DNA of 64,000 bases from positions 69,947,254 to 70,011,253 of the forward strand of contig OZ026518.1 in NCBI GenBank assembly GCA_964019695.1, written 5' to 3'. This document shows positions 21,803-31,430 of the stretch, piece by piece. This DNA is from Loripinus fragilis (taxonomy: Eukaryota; Mollusca; Bivalvia; Lucinida; Lucinidae). Within the stretch, counting starts at the first letter, position 1. Each line of letters opens with the position of its first letter. A program made the translations under genes and the position numbers. The notes under the pieces were generated by a model that saw nothing but the letters and a program-made list of their open reading frames with translations, did no database searches and was not told the DNA's origin.

Positions 21803-23071
21803 TAAATTGATGTAGTATGGCTTAATTGTATCTTTCGTGACATTAACAACAGTCTGACTTCTAATATCATAGAGGTAAAGGTCCTGATTCTTATTACTCA
21901 TGTAGGCCGCTTCAACTCCATAACCGCTTCTTGTCAGAAGTAGGAGGTCACATTTAGAGAGCAGGTACTGCTCTAGCAATACTACATACAAACCTTCACA
22001 AGTATTTGATTTGACATAGGTCACATGATCTACGTGTAAAATCGGCATATCTACTGTAAACCTGCTTGTAAAATGTTCCATAATGTATTGTTTAATCTCG
22101 TCTGCATCTGATGCCACGTAAATTATGTATTTCGAAGGATCATCATATGCTTTTAGAAACTGGATTATAGTTGTAACATTTGGTCTACCTGCACGATGTA
22201 CAGTATCTCTAGGAATTGATGGATTCGTTCCAAAACGAATGTGACTGCAAATCAGTTTTTGTGGTTTTACAACGTTCTCCATGTAGTAATCTACCCCCTT
22301 TTTAAGTATTGCAGATGGCCGAAACAAATCGTCCAGTACTATTTTATCTATTTCCCACCTTGACTTACCAACTGCCCATTTTATATTGGCTGCAGCTTTT
22401 GGATGAGACATAATGGCATCATTCCACTCATGTCTAGTTAGAATAAAGACAACCTGACTTTGAAAAAAATCATCAAAGTTAGTTTTCTTTATCTTATAAA
22501 TAAATGACGGCTTTGTTGCATTGTGCAAAGTTTCTGTTTGTGATTCTGGTAAGTTGAGTACGTAATCAGAACATTTTGTCCAGTTGTATCTGTTAGGAAC
22601 AAGGTATGTGTCAAGAGTACATGCTTTATTATGAATAATAATAAAATATCTCTTGGTCAGAAGTGCCATCAAGTATGTGGAGATGAATCCCTTTTGCCGG
22701 CCACCCCAACCATTACAAGTTTCATGTTCGCGGCACCGATATACAATAAACTTCCTCCGCTCACATGGAGTCTCATCAGTTAAAGCTGGTAAAAGGTTTG
22801 AAATTCGGTTGTGCATCTCTTCTTCAGTTAACTTTTCGATTTCTACATTGTATTTTCTTATATTATGTATGTTGATCCGTCTTGATGCTTCTTCATCGGC
22901 AGCAAACTTAGAATTATCATTGGAGTTTGTTTTATTCTCTGTTTCGAAGTTTCTTTTCAAGTCATTTATGCTGTCTACAAGTTCATTGCTCTTATATACA
23001 ACATAGAGTGAACACACACTGACGCAAACAAATGCAACTATCTGAAACAGAGTAAATGAACTATTTTGCAT
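21782..23071 (-). CDS. Type II membrane glycosyltransferase, fucosyltransferase-like
   Basis: Intronless frame of 429 codons from the ATG at 23069-23071; it is open upstream to an ATG at 23197, but those 42 codons lie mostly in a MITE, so the internal start is preferred. A single transmembrane segment (TLFQIVAFVCVSVCSLYVVY, residues 7-26 from this start) sits near the N-terminus, followed by a charged stem and a lumenal catalytic domain, the Golgi type II plan. GWGGRQKGFISTYLMALLTKR resembles the nucleotide-sugar fucosyltransferase entry motif, CSHIRFGT holds the H-x-R-x-G type signature, and SGYGVEAAYMS the C-terminal Rossmann loop. Several N-x-T sequons (NKT, NWT, NAT, NVT) support a lumenal location. 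Acceptor sugar cannot be told. The C-terminus RGGFNM-stop is contributed by the mariner TIR at 21782-21802, so the native end is probably lost. Further 5' exons are possible. Confidence 0.8.
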   Translation of the reverse strand: MQNSSFTLFQIVAFVCVSVCSLYVVYKSNELVDSINDLKRNFETENKTNSNDNSKFAADEEASRRINIHNIRKYNVEIEKLTEEEMHNRISNLLPALTDETPCERRKFIVYRCREHETCNGWGGRQKGFISTYLMALLTKRYFIIIHNKACTLDTYLVPNRYNWTKCSDYVLNLPESQTETLHNATKPSFIYKIKKTNFDDFFQSQVVFILTRHEWNDAIMSHPKAAANIKWAVGKSRWEIDKIVLDDLFRPSAILKKGVDYYMENVVKPQKLICSHIRFGTNPSIPRDTVHRAGRPNVTTIIQFLKAYDDPSKYIIYVASDADEIKQYIMEHFTSRFTVDMPILHVDHVTYVKSNTCEGLYVVLLEQYLLSKCDLLLLTRSGYGVEAAYMSNKNQDLYLYDIRSQTVVNVTKDTIKPYYINLRGGFNM

Positions 23072-23200
23072 ACTGGGTAATTTATTAATGATTTTAGTCG
23101 CCTGCTGATTTTTTTCCAAATCAGTTAGGATCAAGATCAGGTGCAACATTTTGTCAACCTGATCCATGTCCAAACTGTTTGCAAAAGTCATCTGCAAGTG
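23072..23200. mobile_element. MITE family gamma abutting the glycosyltransferase start
   Basis: From 23097 the sequence GTCGCCTGCTGATTTTTTTC and a 'ggatcaagatcaggtg ... acctgatccatgtc' inner repeat identify family gamma (other copies 24012-24113, 27474-27620, 35688-35851). It ends about 25 bp before the preferred ATG, so the MITE forms the immediate 5' flank and the in-frame N-terminal extension. Confidence 0.7.
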
Positions 23201-23257
23201 GCACTACCAGGCAAAGACATACAATGCAAGTGAGAGTGGCCAGAAAATGCCACTCAT

Positions 23258-23810
23258 CGATCACAGACCAGCCCATGGCACCGCGAGGAAGACACACAGA
23301 ATATTAACAGTCACTTGACAGCAAGAACTCAAGGTAAAGCAAGTGGCAACTTCCTCGGCTAGGTGACTGCAAAGCTGGAGAGGACAGTTGAGCCAAGACA
23401 TGTGATTTCCAACAATGTGGCATTTTGGCATGTGTAGAATCAGACGAGCCTGTGCAGCCTCCCTATAAGCTAAGAATCTCAAAACACTGTTCTGTCAGTA
23501 GCTTAAGACTCATAGAATCCTCAAGCGACTAGCAAAGGCTATGATCAGACTGTGCGTATGCGCAGGCTGATCTGAGGCTTTGCTAGTCGCACATACCACA
23601 TTGTTGGAAATCTCATGTCGGGGCTCATTTAGTACTGCATTACAAAACAAGCATAAAATCCCAACAGACATAGAAACAACAATAAACGATGAATCAATAA
23701 CAAGAGAACCACCGCATGAAAACGAACCGATGCTGAAATCATAGGGTGAGGTGTGTGTGGGGTGGTGGTGGTGGTGTGTGTGGGGGACTTAAATATATCT
23801 TACAGTCTAA
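23258..23810 (-). mobile_element. Repeat B relic split by MITE beta
   Basis: 23258-23310 has 'gatcacagaccagcccatggcaccgcgaggaag' and 23690-23800 has 'aacaataaacgatgaatcaataacaagagaaccaccgc' and a terminal 'gggggacttaaat', matching the two ends of repeat B at 53013-53372. MITE beta (23390-23625) separates them. A GTGGTGG microsatellite runs at 23755-23785. Confidence 0.55.
23390..23625. mobile_element. MITE family beta
   Basis: Bounded by GAGCCAAGACATGTGATTTC and its inverse GAAATCTCATGTCGGGGCTC. The inner arms 'gcaaaggctatgatcagactgtgcg ... cgcaggctgatctgaggctttgc' also pair. Close relative of 19954-20193 and 56305-56532. Confidence 0.85.
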
Positions 23811-24011
23811 CTCTTTCTATGGAATACCACTAGAGTGTCAAGCAGTTTAGATCCAGATCAGACCAGAAGTGAGGCCTGAATAGGGGTTTTCATACCTAAT
23901 ATGACCAAATTATATCTAAATATATGCCATATATAACAATTTATGCCATATGCCAAATGAATGCATATTATCCCATAGTGAAACAAGATGATCATTTTAA
24001 CTGTTTAGCTA

Positions 24012-24113
24012 CTAGTGTCGTCTGCTGATAATTCAAACTGTTTGACACTCTAATGGTATTCCTGAGAGAATTGGTCTGAAAAAGTTTATTTGAAACAATT
24101 TAGCAGACGACAA
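24012..24113. mobile_element. MITE family gamma
   Basis: Short copy bounded by GTCGTCTGCTGATAATTCAA and 'ttagcagacgac'; the inner 'ctgtttgacactctaatgg' tract matches 35760-35780. Confidence 0.75.
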
Positions 24114-24346
24114 CTGATGAGTTTTGTCCTTTATGATTGTAGAGCTCTTTGAACATATTCTACAACATTGCCTTATCAGCGGGACAAGTAATACACACAA
24201 GCACGCACGCACGAACAAAGGAAACAACAAAGTTTATGTGACCCTTATCTAAAATACACTTTTCTGGAATTAAAATGAATAAAAAGTATGCAAGTGACTT
24301 ATAATAACATAAGAATAAATAAATAAAATAAATGTATTATATAATA

Positions 24347-24470
24347 TCTAGTCTGGGAGTGATGTAACGCATTAAAATCAATAAGCCACTAGTGGTTTAT
24401 AGATTTGGGGGTAATTATAAAATGATGATAATAACAACGTCACATATATTTGGCAAAATGTTGGCGTTAT
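24347..24470. mobile_element. Composite hairpin element M2, partial
   Basis: Contains 'tctgggagtgatgtaacgcattaaaatcaataagccactagtggtttatagattt', including the perfect palindrome CCACTAGTGG, as in the full M2 units at 27894, 28563 and 29886. Confidence 0.7.
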
Positions 24471-24998
24471 CACACACAAAAAAACAAACAAAAAACAACT
24501 AGAAATAATGTTTATGAAACACTGTGCCCCCAAACCTTTGCTTGTCAAGAAGGGTTCATAGCACAAGGATCATCTTAAGTTTTAAGCTTCTAGCTATGTT
24601 ACTCATCATCCTCTATCAGCTGACCTAATTTGAACTAAAATAAAAAAATGTCACCCAGTATCAGCTGACAAAGTTTGAAGCTGCTAGCTATAAAATGTTT
24701 TGAGATACATGCATCTTTATTAAAGTTTTAATGCCCAAATCTACAAAGGGCAATAACTTAAAAAAATAAATTAATTGTTTTAAACTTTCACCAGGTAATC
24801 TACTTATCATCTTCTACCAACTGGCTATGTTTGAAGCTGCTAGCTATAATAATTTTTTAGATATCTTGATTACAAGTTTCCAAAGCCCAAATTTGCAGAG
24901 GGCAATGCCTCAAAAAAGTAAAACAAGCTTTATTCTAAAATTTTGACCAGATAATCTACTAATTATCCTCTATCGGCTGACAAAGTTTTAAGCTACTA

Positions 24999-26464
24999 CA
25001 TGGAAGGGCATCAGCGGAACTACCGCGAAATCGCGTAAGTATATTTGTTCCTTCGTCACATCCGGGACCTTTCGCGGTAGTGGCATCGTCACGCAAAAGA
25101 CAAACAAAGGTAGGTACTCGCGCTTGTTTTGATTTTTTTGTAAAAGATTGAGCTAATTATGTAAGAATCCGGCAATGCTATTCCATGTAGATATGATTTA
25201 CCTTGCTAAGCAGGCCAAACGTGATGTTGAAAAAAGCTTTGCTTTGAGATGAGAACCGAAACCAAATCGAACAATGAACGGGATTTCTTCAGTTTTATGT
25301 CAAGACGAAGAAAGTATGCAGATGTTTTGCTAGTTTTAGCTCAGAACAAGAGCATTTTACATATGTCATGTACATGACAGCCCTTATTCGTCCTTTGGAC
25401 GTAAAAAATCGAACCGATCATGCTCTATGAAGGGATAAATGCCAAAGTTTTCAGGCGCAGTATCGCACCCCCACAACTGTTAGCTCAGCCTTTTGCGCCG
25501 ATGCGCTACAGATGTAAGCATCAGGTCTCGTCTACCAGCCCAAATATACTTGAAGTGTAAATCATTTATCTACATGTATATATGTGTCAGTACGCGAAAG
25601 TTCTTGTGAAACTTTAAAAATGCGCAAGCTAATCTGAGTCGTGACAAAATGTCATGTACTGACCCTTATATATATATGTAGACAAATGATATACACTTCA
25701 AGTATATTTGCGCCGGTGGACGAGACCTTATAATTGCATCTGTAGCGCATCTGCGCAAAAGGCTGAGCTAAAGGTTGTGGGGGGTCTTGGAGTTGAGGAC
25801 TTGGGGTGGGACAGGAGTTAGTGTGCTAGTTTGTACACGGGGTCAGCGTTTGAGATGGATTGGTGGAAGTTTGGTGTTTTTCAGTAGATACTACAATATT
25901 ACACACATTTTTCTCCGAGCCTGCATGCACTGCATGTACTGATATGTTATACTCTAAGGAACTAGAGCGCGACGTTACAACTATCGCGATGGCAAAGGCG
26001 ATACTGCGCCTGAAAACTTTGGCATTTATCCCTTCATGGAACATGACCGGTTCGATTTTTTACGTCCAAAGGACGAATAAGGGCTGTCATGTACATGACA
26101 TATGTAAAATGCTCTTTTCTGAGCTAAAACTAGCTAAACATCTGCGGACTTTCTTCGTCTTGACATAAAACTGAAGAAATCCCGTTGATGGTTCGATTTG
26201 GTTACGGTTCCCATCTCAAAGCAAAGCTTTTTTCAACATGACGCTTGGCCTGTTTAGCAAGGTAAATCATATCTACATGGAATAGTATTGCCCGATTTTC
26301 ACATAACTAGTTCATTCTTTTACAAAAATCAAAACAAGCGAGAGTACCTACCTTTGTTTGTTTTTTTCCGTGACGATGCCACTACCGTGAAAGTCCCGTA
26401 TGTGACGAAGGAACAAATTTACGTTTACGCGATTTCGCGGTAGTTCCGCTGATGCCCACCAGCG
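24999..26464. mobile_element. Foldback transposon, 467-bp arms, TSD TACTA
   Basis: Left arm 24999-25466 and right arm 25998-26464 are reverse complements with high identity; the shared tips contain GGGCATCAGCGGAACTACCG. TACTA at 24994-24998 and 26465-26469 is a 5-bp target duplication, and neighbouring tandem units show the uninterrupted target. The loop side (25786-25997) is 212 bp. A separate hairpin (25467-25785) sits exactly at the arm/loop boundary. Plus and minus frames at 25826-26168 run from loop into arm and show no domain. Confidence 0.92.
25467..25785. mobile_element. Hairpin element nested in the foldback
   Basis: Arms 'cccccacaactgttagctcagccttttgcgc' and 'gcgcaaaaggctgagctaaaggttgtgggggg' pair, continuing through 'gtctcgtc' and 'atatacttgaagtgtaaatcattt' to a centre near 25625. 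Arm length is about 140 bp. Confidence 0.88.
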
Positions 26465-27149
26465 TACTAGCTGTATAAGTTTTGGAGATATCTTGACTAC
26501 AGGTTTTCAATGCCAAAATTTGCAAAGGGCAACAACTCCAAAAATTGTTATAACTTTTTTTAAATTTTGTACCATGTAATCTACTCATCATCTTCTGTCA
26601 ACTGACAATGTTTGAAGCTGCTAGCTATAATAATTTTCGAAATATCTTGATTATAAGTTTTCAATGCCCATCCTTGCAAAGGGAAAAAATTTGAAAAAAA
26701 CAACAACTTTTTTTTTAATTTTCACCAGGTTATCTACATATTACCTTCTATCAGCCGACCAAGTTTGAAACTACTCACTGAAATAGTTTTACAGATATCT
26801 TGATTATAAGTTTTCAATGCCAAAATTTGCAAAGGGCGGTAACTCATAAATATGGTTACACATTATCCTCTATTAGCTGACCAAGTTTGAAGCCATAGCT
26901 GTTATAGTTTTCGAGGTATCTTGATTACAAAATATCATTATGCCCCTTTAAACGGGGCATAACTCCACAAAGGGAGATAATCCAGACTTTAGAAAAAATA
27001 CGTGTCAATTGGTTTTTGATGAGGACTCCATATATGAAATTTCAAAACTGTATCTTAATAAATTTTGAACGGACGGACAGACGCATGCACGGACAAGCCC
27101 AAAGTAATATGCCCCTTCAACTTTTCCAAAGTTGGCGGCATAACGATAA

Positions 27150-27275
27150 CATTTTAATAATGTTGACGTCATACGATAATTAGTATCTAACATTGATGCT
27201 CCTTTATTATTGGGTTCCTCCAACTCGTTTATAATATATTCAGTAAAACATCAACACTGTAAGATCCTCTATATA
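27150..27275. mobile_element. M1/M2 composite fragment
   Basis: 'gacgtcatacgataa' is an M2 end; 'cgtttataatatattcagtaaaacatcaacactgtaagatcctctat' is an M1 right end. The remainder is deleted. Confidence 0.55.
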
Positions 27276-27473
27276 AACAAAGTTACCTTTCGTCTTAGAA
27301 AAAACTTCATGTTTGCAATTGTACAGCTCTTAATTTATTTCACTCCATACCACAGTTAAAGTCATTAGACCCTGCATGTTCACACATTCACTTTGAATGT
27401 ACATAAACAGATGCTTTTCATTGATTGTTCACGCTAAACCGTTTGCCTTCTGGATAATTTTGCATGTTTAATT

Positions 27474-27620
27474 GTCGTCTGCTGATGTTTGTCAAAATCA
27501 ACTTTTCTGACAAATTATTTCAAAATTACCATCAGATTGTCAAAACAGTTTGGATCCAAATCAGGCCAGACGTTTCGTTGGGGATTTAAACTGTTTGTAT
27601 AGACTACAGGCAGACGACGC
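27474..27620. mobile_element. MITE family gamma
   Basis: Starts GTCGTCTGCTGATGTTTGTC and ends 'ctacaggcagacgac'; the inner 'tttggatccaaatcaggccaga' core is shared with 35780-35815. Confidence 0.75.
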
Positions 27621-27859
27621 TAGTAGGCAAAGAGTTTATTGCATAACGCGACTTTTTAATATGTGAATACAAATAAATATTTGTTGCTAATAGTACGAGG
27701 GATGTTCAATATGTAATGAAAACAGTCCCATAGATCCAATAATCATAATATTTGCACGCATAACAATTACTTTTATAAAAAGATCTGCGCCTTGGCTATG
27801 TAATGGTACTTTCCAGTTGTCCAGCTCCTTTCCTAATCAAGATAGGGTACTGCAATACA

Positions 27860-28224
27860 TAGAGGATCTTACGTGAGTGCTCAGTTTTATTGATTTTATC
27901 ATATGACGTCGCGTCTGGGAGTGAAATAACGCCATGCAATAAAATCTGTAAACCACAAGTGGTTTATAGATTTACGGGAAACTTTATGACGTCCATAATA
28001 ACGTTGCGTACATAATGACAAAATTATAACGTTTTTACGCCAGAAATCAGATTTCAAAGTATTTGTCATATGATAAATAGAATCTTACATATGTGCTCTT
28101 GTTTTATTGAATTTATTAAACTCGTTGCGAAAAGAGATAAAATGCTCGGCAAGCCTCGCATTTTATCTCTTTTCCCCAGCTCGTTTAATAAATTCAATAA
28201 AACATGAGCACTCATGTAAGATCC
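27860..28224. mobile_element. M1 hairpin element carrying an M2 element
   Basis: M1 ends 'tagaggatcttacgtgagtgctc' and 'gagcactcatgtaagatcctcta' face each other. M2 (27894-28079, ends TTTATCATATGAC and GTCATATGATAAA) is lodged in the left arm, and the M1 centre 'gagataaaatgctcggcaagcctcgcattttatctc' forms a strong hairpin. Confidence 0.8.
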
Positions 28225-28410
28225 TCTATTTATTAAACGAGTTGGGGAAAAGAGATAAAATGCGAGGCTTGCCGATAAAATTTCCAGAACAGCCCACCTG
28301 ATCCTTCATTAAGAAGGTAATGATTAGCCAAAAATGCCTTCAAACCAACTAGAGCAGATTATGTCACCCCAACACTAAATATGAGAGATACTGGAATGTG
28401 GTTTCTAGAC
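28225..28410 (-). repeat. Repeat C (LVGLNAF-like segment), copy 1
   Basis: The sequence 'ataaaatttccagaacagcccacctgatccttcattaag ... caaaccaactagagcaga' is the reverse complement of 31287-31430 and related to 41960-42090. On one strand all three encode a variant of LVGLNAF ... GLFWKFY. Possibly a fragment of a dispersed coding element; no known family recognised. Confidence 0.65.
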
Positions 28411-28411
28411 T

Positions 28412-28752
28412 ACATAGAGGATCTTACATGAGTGCTCAGTTTTATTGAATTTATTAAACGAGTTGGTAAAAGAGATAAAATGCGAGGCTTGCCGAGCATT
28501 TTATCTCTTATTCGCAACGAGTTTAATAAATTCAATAATACAAGAGCACGAATGTTAGATTCTATTTATCATATGACAAATACTTTGAAATCTCATTTCT
28601 GGCGTAAAACGTTATAATTTTGTCATTATGTACGTTGCGTACAGTTGTTATGGACGACAAAATGTTTCCCGTAAATCTATAAACCACTAGTGGTTTATCG
28701 ATTTTATTGCATGGCGTTATTTCACTCCCAGACGCGACGTCATATGATAAAC
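28412..28752. mobile_element. M1 + M2 composite element
   Basis: M1 hairpin (28412-28562) directly followed by M2 (28563-28752). M2 holds AACCACTAGTGGTTTA and perfect 13-bp ends TTTATCATATGAC / GTCATATGATAAA. The same order occurs at 29736-30070. Confidence 0.82.
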
Positions 28753-29665
28753 TGCGATATGAAATGAAACACTGTTTTTAAAAACAGATAACTACGTGAG
28801 CTAAGGACGTTTTCAGCTTTTTTTTCACGTGGTGAGGTAATTTATAACTGCAAAAATCTTCGGTATTGCTTTATATTCTACGACGAAATAAGGCCACCAT
28901 TTTGGTTAGAGTCCTCTTAAATGCCACATTCTCTGGCGTTCAGTGTACACAGGCGTTTTTGCGAGAACGATTATATTACAAAAATGTATATGAAAATCGC
29001 TTGTAACATTTCTTCTGATCGCTAGGGTGTTCGTTTGCAAGGAATACAGCCGTTTTTGAAATTTCCGTATTTGTTACACAAATTAAGTACATCTAAAAAC
29101 GTAATTTGAATTATGAAAATCACCTAAAAGCATGCCATCCCTGGCTTACGCTGTAATAAATCCGACAAAACACGATTTTTCAGCGATGTTTGCATTCGTA
29201 TGCATTATTTGAAGTTTGTGTCACGCATTGACATGTAAATAATCTGGCTGGCCAATTTCAGACTAGAAAAATATAAGAAACGAAAACTGCATACCGCTCA
29301 GATGGGATACCCCTAGATATTGGTTTCAGTTGAACGGATATGTTGCCCTTTCGTTGTGTGTATTCAAACTTCGATACAATAAAAATAGTCCTTTCCTGAT
29401 CTAAAGCCAAATCGCTAATTTTCAAGAATCGTCCATATTTTAGTGTTACGTCTCTTGTTTGAAACGACGTCAACGTAGGGGGATGGTAACGTAGTGAAAC
29501 CTGCACAAGAAAAATAGGTACTGATGCAAAGTTGACAGCGTTTTAGCAGGTAAAAGTGAATTGAATCCGAAATCTATGGATATGCCATTTATACTTGTAA
29601 TAAATATATTTTAGAAAAACAGCATATTTTCTTAACTTTGTTGAAATACTTCTTAACAATCTGGA

Positions 29666-30133
29666 GATAAATATGTACAGTGTACATGAGTGTGAATTTT
29701 TTAAAGTCTATAACTTAATAAGTAAGAAAGATAGAAATAGAGGATCTTATATGAGTGCTCATGTTTTATTGAATTTATTAAACGAGTTGGGGAAAAGAGA
29801 TAAAATGCGAGGCTTGCCGAGCATTTTATCTCTTTTTCGCAACGAATTTAATAAATTCAATAATACAAGAGCACGAATGTTAGATTCTATTTATCATATG
29901 ACAAATACTTTGAAATCTCATTTCTGGCGTAAAACGTTATGATTTTGTCATCATGTACGCAACGTTGTTATGGACGTCATAACGTTTCCCGTAAATCGAT
30001 AAACCACTAGTGGTTTACAGATTTTATTGCATGGCGTTATTTCACTCCCAGACGCGACGTCATATGATAAAAATATGTACAGTGTACATGAGTGTGAATT
30101 TTTAAAGTCTGTAACTTAATAAGTAAGAAAGAT
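29666..30133. mobile_element. M1 + M2 composite flanked by 67-bp direct repeats
   Basis: 29666-29733 and 30066-30133 are nearly identical direct repeats (beginning GATAAATATGTACAGTGTAC and ending AAGTAAGAAAGATA). They bracket an M1+M2 composite (29734-30065). In mariner copy 1 the corresponding sequence is present once and weakly. The duplicated flank is far longer than normal transposon target duplications. Confidence 0.85.
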
Positions 30134-30646
30134 AAAATAAGGCGTTATGCATCATTTGAAAAGTCAAGTTTTGACATTTTGTTTCATAAAGACTATAAAA
30201 TGCTAACGCGTTTATAGATTGAGTTATGAATACGTTTTCATTACATATTGAACGCCCCTCGTAACAGCTTTGGGCACAAACTGCAACAGACAACACATTT
30301 GGCATCGATCTATTTGACGATTATCAGAGAAAATATGGCTTGGATATTTTCAAAGGATCGCCCGCAGATTTGCATAGGATATGATGACTTAAAACACGTT
30401 TACTTGAGGAAAATTTAACTATCCACTTCGACAACGAATTGTTTTCCCACGCCAAAAATACAACCAATTAAGAGCAATAATTCCTCATCTGTGAAGGATT
30501 TACTGATGGAACTGATATACATACAAATACATAGAAATTTATAATATCCAAGCGCAATAACTCATGCAGCACCAGGCATGTTGGCAAAAGTTCAAGAGTA
30601 ACACTATAGTAATTGATATTTATTGTAATGTATTTGTTTCATCATT

Positions 30647-31285
30647 TACTAAATTCTTGTTCATATCAAGTCTGAATTATTAAAACATAGTATTACTTGA
30701 CTTTTCGCTTCCTGTAAAGGCGGCGCCTCATGAATGCGTAATTAGGACTAGTCAACCTTAGGCATAGGTACAAGCTGAAATAGAGGCGTGGATATATTCA
30801 AAAGTAACTGTATCATCTTGCGCCATTACCTCAGTATAGACGCAAAGCACATTATTTAGACCTTAAAACGCCAGCAAAATAACTGCCCCTGAAAATGATT
30901 ATTTTATATAAGCATATAAGCAAACATTGTGGACCCAGATCAGACTGCTCCTAAGAGCAGTCTGATCGGAGTCCACACTGTTTGTCTATGAGGCTTTAAA
31001 TATTTCAGTGGACGACAAAAACATACGTTTTGTGATTATGCGCTTTAAGGGTTAATAAATGTGATTTCCGTGTGTATACGGTTAGAATATTCATGAAATG
31101 CACGCACGTTTTAGAGGCCCAATTCTTAACCAAATAATATAGAACCTGATTTCCCTTGTTTAGCAGATGAAATAGCCAAACAACGCCCAGATATGAATAT
31201 TAAAGTTGCCGCCTTTACAGTAAGCGAAAAGTCAAGTAATACTAAATTCTTGTTCATATCAAGTCTGAATTATTAAAACATAGTA
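30647..31285. mobile_element. 547-bp TIR element flanked by 46-bp direct repeats
   Basis: Element 30693-31239 has TIRs TTACTTGACTTTTCGCTT (extending about 33 bp). TA dinucleotides flank it, suggesting Tc1/mariner-type targeting. Outside these, a perfect 46-bp direct repeat (TACTAAATTCTTGTTCATAT to AAACATAGTA) lies at 30647-30692 and 31240-31285. A family delta MITE is nested inside at 30856-31054. No coding. Confidence 0.88.
30856..31054. mobile_element. MITE family delta
   Basis: Ends 'ttagaccttaaaacgcc' and 'gcgctttaagggttaat' are inverted. The centre 'ggacccagatcagactgctcctaagagcagtctgatcggagtcc' forms a strong hairpin. Relative of 49510-49755. Confidence 0.8.
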
Positions 31286-31286
31286 G

Positions 31287-31430
31287 TCTAGAACCCACAT
31301 TCCTGTATATCTCATATTTAGGGTTGGAGGTGGCATTTTCTGCTCTAGTTGGTTTGAATGCATTTTTGGATAGACCTTACCATCTTAATGAAGGATCAGG
31401 TGGGCTGTTCTGGAAATTTTATCAGCACGG
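31287..31430 (+). repeat. Repeat C, copy 2
   Basis: Reverse complement of 28270-28405: 'gtctagaacccacattcctg ... tctgctctagttggtttgaatgcattt ... gatcaggtgggctgttctgga'. It directly follows the 46-bp direct repeat. Confidence 0.7.

Larger units (their letters stand above)
24590..26990. repeat. Diverged tandem repeat, 156-bp unit
   Basis: The word GAAGCTGCTAGCTATA recurs at 24677, 24833 and (diverged) 24990, then at 26613 and in weaker form at 26765 and 26890. Each unit also has 'atatcttgattacaagttttcaatgcc', 'tttgcaaagggcaataact' and 'tctactcatcatcttctatcagctgac'. About seven units, interrupted by the foldback element 24999-26464. This style of repeat is common in mollusc genomes. Confidence 0.85.
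27696..30261. mobile_element. Mariner-like TIR element, copy 2, with nested insertions
   Basis: Ends CGAGGGATGTTCAATATGTA and, inverted, CGAGGGGCGTTCAATATGTA with TA at 27694-27695 and 30262-30263. Interior blocks 27780-27855, 28755-29660 and 30130-30250 align with 20585-21790 of copy 1. It is about twice as long because M1/M2 hairpin elements are inserted at about 27860-28750 and 29734-30065. No transposase. The minus frame at 29258-29506 (82 codons) lies in conserved interior but does not resemble a transposase, and copy 1 does not keep it open. Confidence 0.87.

Noticed and set aside
22653..23006. 117-codon plus-strand frame
   Set aside because: Antisense shadow of the glycosyltransferase; no domain.
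23072..23197. Upstream ATG at 23197 as the true start of the glycosyltransferase
   Set aside because: The extra 42 codons are mostly translated MITE gamma; the ATG at 23069-23071 places the membrane segment close to the N-terminus as expected for type II Golgi enzymes. Not fully excluded.
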